A stretch of DNA of 6,625 nt from Paracoccaceae bacterium (GTDB lineage Bacteria; Pseudomonadota; Alphaproteobacteria; Rhodobacterales; Rhodobacteraceae): positions 1-6,625 of the forward strand of contig SKUV01000016.1 in the NCBI GenBank assembly GCA_007129775.1. The letters are read 5' to 3'. Below, one piece after another: positions 1 through 4,800 of this stretch. The notes below the pieces were generated by a model. That model ran no database searches and had not been told where the DNA came from. It saw only the letters and a list, made by a program, of their open reading frames with translations. Every line of letters starts with the position of its first letter. Position 1 is the stretch's first letter. A program made the position numbers and the translations under genes.

Positions 1-1476
1 ACCGAGGTGGCCCCGCCACCCGCGCCCGTGGCGCAGCCGCGCGCGCCCGCGGTCTTTACCCTGCGCCGCGTGGTGGCGGGGCCCTCGGCCTATCTGTCGC
101 GCGCGGAGGTGGAGCAGGTGGCCGCCGCCCTGCAGGGCGCGCGCCTTTCGGCCGCCGATACCGGCATCGTCGTCACGGCCTTCGACGCGCTTTACGATGC
201 GCGCGGCATCGCCCTTGCCCAGACGCTCGTGCGCCGGATTGATCCGGCCAGCGGCACGGTGGAGATCGAATTCTTCGAGGCCCGTGTCGGCCGGATCGTG
301 AGCCAGGGCAGGCTTGCCGCGCCCGAGGTCTATGCTGCCCGTATCGGCCTTGTCTCGGGCGATCTGGCCGACAACCGGGTGATCGAGCGCAACCTGCAGC
401 GGCTGGCGATTCTGACCGGCGTCGTGGGCGACGCCCGCTTTCAGCCCGGCGCCGTGGTCGGCCAGACCGATCTGCTGGTGGTGTTCGAGGAACCGCCGCG
501 CTTTACCCGCAGCCTGACGCTCGACAATCACGGCTCGCGCAGCACCGGACGGTATCGGCTGTCCTTCGGCTTCACCGACCGCTCGGCAACCGGCAACCTC
601 GATGTGCTCGCGCTGGGTCTGACGCTGTCGGAGGGCGCGCGCAGCCTCAATGCCAGCTATTCCCGCCCGATCAACGCCGCCGGCCTGTCGGCCTATGGCA
701 GCCTGACAGGCGAATGGTCGCGCACCGTGACCGGGCCGGACGTGCGCGGCTACAGCTATGGCGCCGAGGCCGGCCTGTCGCATCTGGCGCTGGCCGATGC
801 CGACGGAACCCTGTCGCTGCGCGCCGCCGCCATCGCCTTTGGCGAGCGCAAGCGCACCGCCGGGGTGGTCACGACCGATCAGCGCGGCGCCGGGGCGCTT
901 TTCGGTGCGACGGTGACACGCGCCGGCGAACGGCTGAGCCTGAGCTACGACCAGACGCTGCGGATCGTGCGCTGGCGCGACGCGGTGCTGGGCGGCGGAA
1001 GCCGGACGACGGCGATCCTCGCCGGGGATCTGTCGCTGTCGGCGCCGCTGTCGGAGGATCTGGCCGCGTCGATGCGGGCCGGCTGGCAGCGGGTGATCGG
1101 ACGCGACAACCCGGCGCAATTCCGCTCGTCGCTCAGCTCGCCCAGCCGGGTGCGCGGCTATCCTTCGGGGCTGTCGTCGGGCGATCATTACCTCTTTGGC
1201 AGTGTGCAGGTGCAGGCACGCCGCCCGCTGGCCGGGGGCTCCGCGCAGATGGAGCTTTTCCCCTTTGCCTTTGTCGATGCCGGCCGCGGCTGGGACCGCG
1301 TCGGCGGGGTGACGACGCGGCAGGATGTGCTTCTGTCTGCAGGGCTGGGGGCGCAGATGCGCATCGGGCGCAACGGGTTCGGCGACATTTCCATCGCCCG
1401 CCCGCTGCGCAATGCGAACGGTTTTTCCAAATCCGGACAATGGCAGATCAATGCCCAGTTCGGGATGACATTCTGA
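1..1476 (+). CDS. TpsB two-partner secretion outer-membrane transporter (ShlB/FhaC/HecB family), 5' partial
   Basis: The frame is open from base 1 to a TGA at 1474-1476, giving 491 visible codons. A GTG at 7 could serve as a start, but the visible N-terminus is a Pro/Ala-rich linker with no signal peptide, so the true start is probably upstream. Counting residues from base 1, POTRA-like segments lie at about 19-95 and 96-163. They are followed by a beta-barrel to the C-terminus with alternating amphipathic strands. Diagnostic marks are a DNHGSRSTGRYR stretch at the barrel start (about 175-186), SRVRGYPSG with the VRGY motif at 384-387 (loop L6 of the family), FVDAGRGW at 424-431, and a final Phe, as in BAM-recognised outer-membrane proteins. 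There is no cysteine. By family knowledge the POTRA domains bind the TPS domain of the partner exoprotein and the barrel exports it. The partner gene starts 28 bp downstream, so the two are probably co-transcribed. A BamA/TamA protein is less likely given the POTRA number and the neighbour. Confidence 0.93.
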   Translation, partial: TEVAPPPAPVAQPRAPAVFTLRRVVAGPSAYLSRAEVEQVAAALQGARLSAADTGIVVTAFDALYDARGIALAQTLVRRIDPASGTVEIEFFEARVGRIVSQGRLAAPEVYAARIGLVSGDLADNRVIERNLQRLAILTGVVGDARFQPGAVVGQTDLLVVFEEPPRFTRSLTLDNHGSRSTGRYRLSFGFTDRSATGNLDVLALGLTLSEGARSLNASYSRPINAAGLSAYGSLTGEWSRTVTGPDVRGYSYGAEAGLSHLALADADGTLSLRAAAIAFGERKRTAGVVTTDQRGAGALFGATVTRAGERLSLSYDQTLRIVRWRDAVLGGGSRTTAILAGDLSLSAPLSEDLAASMRAGWQRVIGRDNPAQFRSSLSSPSRVRGYPSGLSSGDHYLFGSVQVQARRPLAGGSAQMELFPFAFVDAGRGWDRVGGVTTRQDVLLSAGLGAQMRIGRNGFGDISIARPLRNANGFSKSGQWQINAQFGMTF

Positions 1477-1491
1477 CGGACGGTTTGAACG

Positions 1492-1497
1492 AAGGAG
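1492..1497 (+). promoter_or_regulatory. Shine-Dalgarno sequence of the tpsA gene
   Basis: AAGGAG lies 7 bases before the ATG at 1505, close to ideal spacing. It fixes the start of the exoprotein at 1505 rather than at the later in-frame ATG at 1775, which has no comparable site. The whole gap after the tpsB stop (1477-1504) is 28 bp and holds no terminator-like hairpin or room for a separate promoter, which supports one tpsBA transcript. Confidence 0.85.
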
Positions 1498-1504
1498 CGG
1501 GATC

Positions 1505-1810
1505 ATGGGGCGTATCGGACGGAACTGGACCCGATCGCGCGGGCGCGCGACCCGTTTGAACGCCCTGACGTCGCGACGCCGCAAGGACAAGCAGAGCATA
1601 GAGGCCTTTTTTGCGGCCTTTGCTTCCCCGTCGTCGCAGGCCCCGAACCAGGCCCCGAACCAGGCCCCGAACCAGGCCCCGAACCAGGCCCCGAACCAAA
1701 CCCCGAACCAGGCCCCGGCTCCTGCGCAGCCGCGCCGCCCGCAGACGCGGCTGCGCACCGGGCTTGCGCGGCTCATGGGCACGGCCTCTACGCTGCTTCT
1801 GGCGCAGGCG
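1505..1810 (+). other. Extended signal-peptide leader of TpsA
   Basis: The first 102 residues look like an unusually long Sec leader. Residues 1-30 are very basic (eleven Arg/Lys, including RRRK at 24-27) and residues 32-40 are weakly hydrophobic (IEAFFAAFA). Residues 45-72 are the QAPN repeat, and a second basic patch lies at 77-89. The hydrophobic core is at about 87-100 (LARLMGTASTLLLA). The best signal peptidase I site is A-Q-A after residue 102; an alternative is V-V-A after 111. TpsA proteins often have extended signal peptides, but the conserved ESPR motif is not recognisable here. The cleavage position is inferred by eye. Confidence 0.7.
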
Positions 1811-4800
1811 CTGCCCGGGCATGGCGAGGTCGTGGCCGACGGGCGCACGCTGACCAGCGTCACCAGCGCGGGCAACGTCACGGATGTGCATACCGGCACG
1901 GTCTCGGCCGGGCATGGCGTCAACACCTTCTCCAGCTTCAGCACCGCCGCCGGCAGCACCACGAATATCCATGTGCCCGCGGGCGCGCAGGGTACCGTCA
2001 ATATTGTCAACGGCGCGCAAAGCGTGATTCAGGGCGCGGTCAATTCGGTCTCCGGCGGGGCGGTTGGCGGGGATATGTATTTCGCCAATTCCCGCGGCGT
2101 GGTGATCGGGCCGGATGGCGCCATCCATGCCGGCAGCGTCAGCCTGTCGACGCCGACGCAGGCGTTCGTTCAGGGCTTCGTCGGGCCGGGCGGACAGGTC
2201 AGCGCGTCCCATGTGGACCAGCTTCTGCGGGGCGAGGCGCCGCAGGCCGATGATGCCGATGTCACCGTTTCGGGCCGGGTGCAGGGCGCGCGCGGTGTCA
2301 CCATCCGCGCCGGGCGCGATATCGCCATCAGCGGCGAGGTGCGCGCCGGCGACCGCGCGGCGGTCATGGGCGCGGCCGTGAACACAGGGCGGGTGACGCT
2401 CGATGCAGGGCGCAACATCACCGTCGCCCCGGGCGGCCGGGTCAGCGGTGCCGCAGGTGCCGACGGCGGCAATCTGCATCTGCGCGCGGGCGGGGACATC
2501 CGGGTCGAAGGCGGCGCCGTCATGCTGGCCGAGGGCGAGGGCGCGGGCCATGGCGGCGTCATCGACGTATTCGCGCAGAATGCCGCCTATCTGGATCTCG
2601 GCGGGCGCGTGTCGGTCGCGGCCCATGGCACGGGCGACGGTGGCTTTGTCGAATATTCCGCGCAGAACCGGGTTGAGGTCTATGGCCAGTTGCAGGCCTT
2701 TTCGGTTGGTGGCAGCGGCGGGCGCATCTTCATCGACCCTGATGAAGAGGTGATCCTCGGCTCTCAATTCTCGGATGGCGCAGAGATCGAGGTGCTCGCG
2801 CTCAACCGCATCATCGTGCTGGCGAATGCGGTGCTTTCGACCCGCCGGATCGCCGATCTGGAGGGCGGATCGCACCTGCTCGATGCCTCGGTCGGCAGCA
2901 GCGGCGCGCTGAAACTCACCGCCCCGAATATCGAGGTGCGCCAGGGCGCGCAGCTTCTTGCCTTCGGGACGGATGGCCATGCGGATGGCGATATCACCCT
3001 GTCGGCCCGGCGGATCGACCCGGACGGCCACGGCACTGCGGTTCTTCCGGCCTCCAGCACGTCGATCACGATCGACCGCGCCTATATCCACGGCGGCACG
3101 GTGACGATTCTGGCCGAAACGCTGAAGGACAATACGGTCGATGCCGAAAGCGCGATCAACGATTATGTCGCGGGGCTGAACACCGGCGGCGCACCGGCGG
3201 CAATCACCGACAAGCTGGTGGAACTGGGCGAGATGGCGGCCTCGCGCACGCAGGCCGTGCTGGATGCGGTGAATTATGAAAACTGGCCGTCCTATCTGAA
3301 TGCGCGGGCCGAAGTGGGGATCGACCGTTCGGTGATCCTGGGCACCGGGGCGGTGGTGATCGACAGTATCGCGACCGCAAGGGTGAATATCACGCCAGAG
3401 ACCGGCGGCATGGCGCTGGTGGTCGCGGCGAGTGTGACCAACGCGCGCACCATCGTCACCGACAGCCGCATCGCCGGGCGCGACCGCGTGACGATCAATT
3501 CCACGACCGATGTCATGCACAACCTGCGCGCCGAAGGCGTGCAGGGCGGCGAGGGCAGTCTGGGCCTGAACATCGCGCTGGCCGCATCGCTGCGGATGGG
3601 CGAGGCGCTGACCATCGTCACCGGGCGCCCGCTGCCGTCGCAATTCCCCGCCGGTGTGGATACCTATTCGACCGAGGTGATCGAGGCCGGCAAAGCCATC
3701 CAGATCGGGGCCGAGAATGTCACCGATGTTCGGGTGACGGCGGATACCAAGCTCGGTCCGAACGGGCGCGGCGCCTCTATCGTGCTGTCGCTGGATGATC
3801 GCGCCGCGACAACGGCGGTGGGCGGCGAGATGATGACGCTGAGCGGCGATGTCGAGATTACCGCGCGCAACCGCTATGCCCGCACCCATGTCGATGCCCG
3901 CGTCACCGGCGGCGACCTTGCGGCGGATGATGCGCCCGAAGACACGACGCCGCCCGCCGATGACGCAGATGCGACAGAGGCGGTTCTTGCGCCGGTGCTG
4001 ACCGCCGTTTCCGTGCAGGCGCAGGATCAGTCGGGTGTCGGGTCTGCCGCAGGTATCGCCACCAAGGATGACAGCGGCAACGCCCAGCTTGGCAATGCCT
4101 TCGCGCTGTCGCTGGCGCTGTCCAACCACAATGCCGAGGCGACGGTGCTGGCGAGCGAGCCGTTGCCGGCTTACCTGCACCCGGTTGTCGCGGGCCGCCG
4201 CACCATCACGCGCCGGGGGCTACGGGTCGGGCTGGTGCCTGATTGGCGGTTCTTGTCGATCTTCGGAACGGATCTCGCCACACCGGTCGATTTCGTCACC
4301 GGCCCGATCGAGCTGTCGGCCGAGGGCACGCGGGTCATTGCCGAAAATGTGCTTGTCAACGTTCGCCAGACCGCGCTGACAGCGGCTGGCGCCGCGCCCG
4401 AGCCGGGCGAGGCCGCAGGGGATGATCCGGCGGCCAAGAATACCGCGCTTTTCTCGATCAGCTTCGCCGATTGGGATCTGGATGCGACGGTGCAGCTTGG
4501 CTCCTCGACTTCGGGATTTCTGTTCACCAATATCATCGTGCCGACCGCGATTACCGTCGAGGCGCGCAACGTCGCGGTGGATTATGCCGACCGCGACGCG
4601 CTGGACGATGCGCATGCGCTGTATTCGGGCGCACGTCAGGCCGCCGCGCCGCGCGATGATGGCGATGCCGATGCGCTGAGCGCGCTGGCGGATGCGGCCG
4701 ATGAGGCCACCGGCGCGGATGATGCGGCCGCCGAAGAAAACGGCGATGCCGGTTCGAATGGCAATGGTGACGCCGGGTCGAACGGCGAAAGCAACGGCAA

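Noticed and set aside
1477..1504. Terminator or promoter between the two genes
   Set aside because: Only 28 bp with no inverted repeat followed by T residues and no room for -35/-10 elements upstream of the Shine-Dalgarno sequence.
714..1559. A 281-codon plus-strand frame overlapping tpsB
   Set aside because: It is Arg/Gly-rich out-of-frame reading of the barrel region, overlaps both tpsB and the start of tpsA, and has no domain.
1637..1720. CRISPR array or iteron-type origin
   Set aside because: The 12-bp units are directly adjacent without spacers and lie in frame within a coding sequence, so they are a coding minisatellite.
1448..4180. A 910-codon open frame on the minus strand
   Set aside because: It shares codon boundaries with the tpsA frame, so its stops can only arise from sense TTA, CTA or TCA codons. 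These are almost absent here; its upstream limit is the single CTA at 4220. The product is Arg/His/Gly/Asp-rich with no family motif, and its C-terminal part mirrors the 12-bp repeat as RGLV units.
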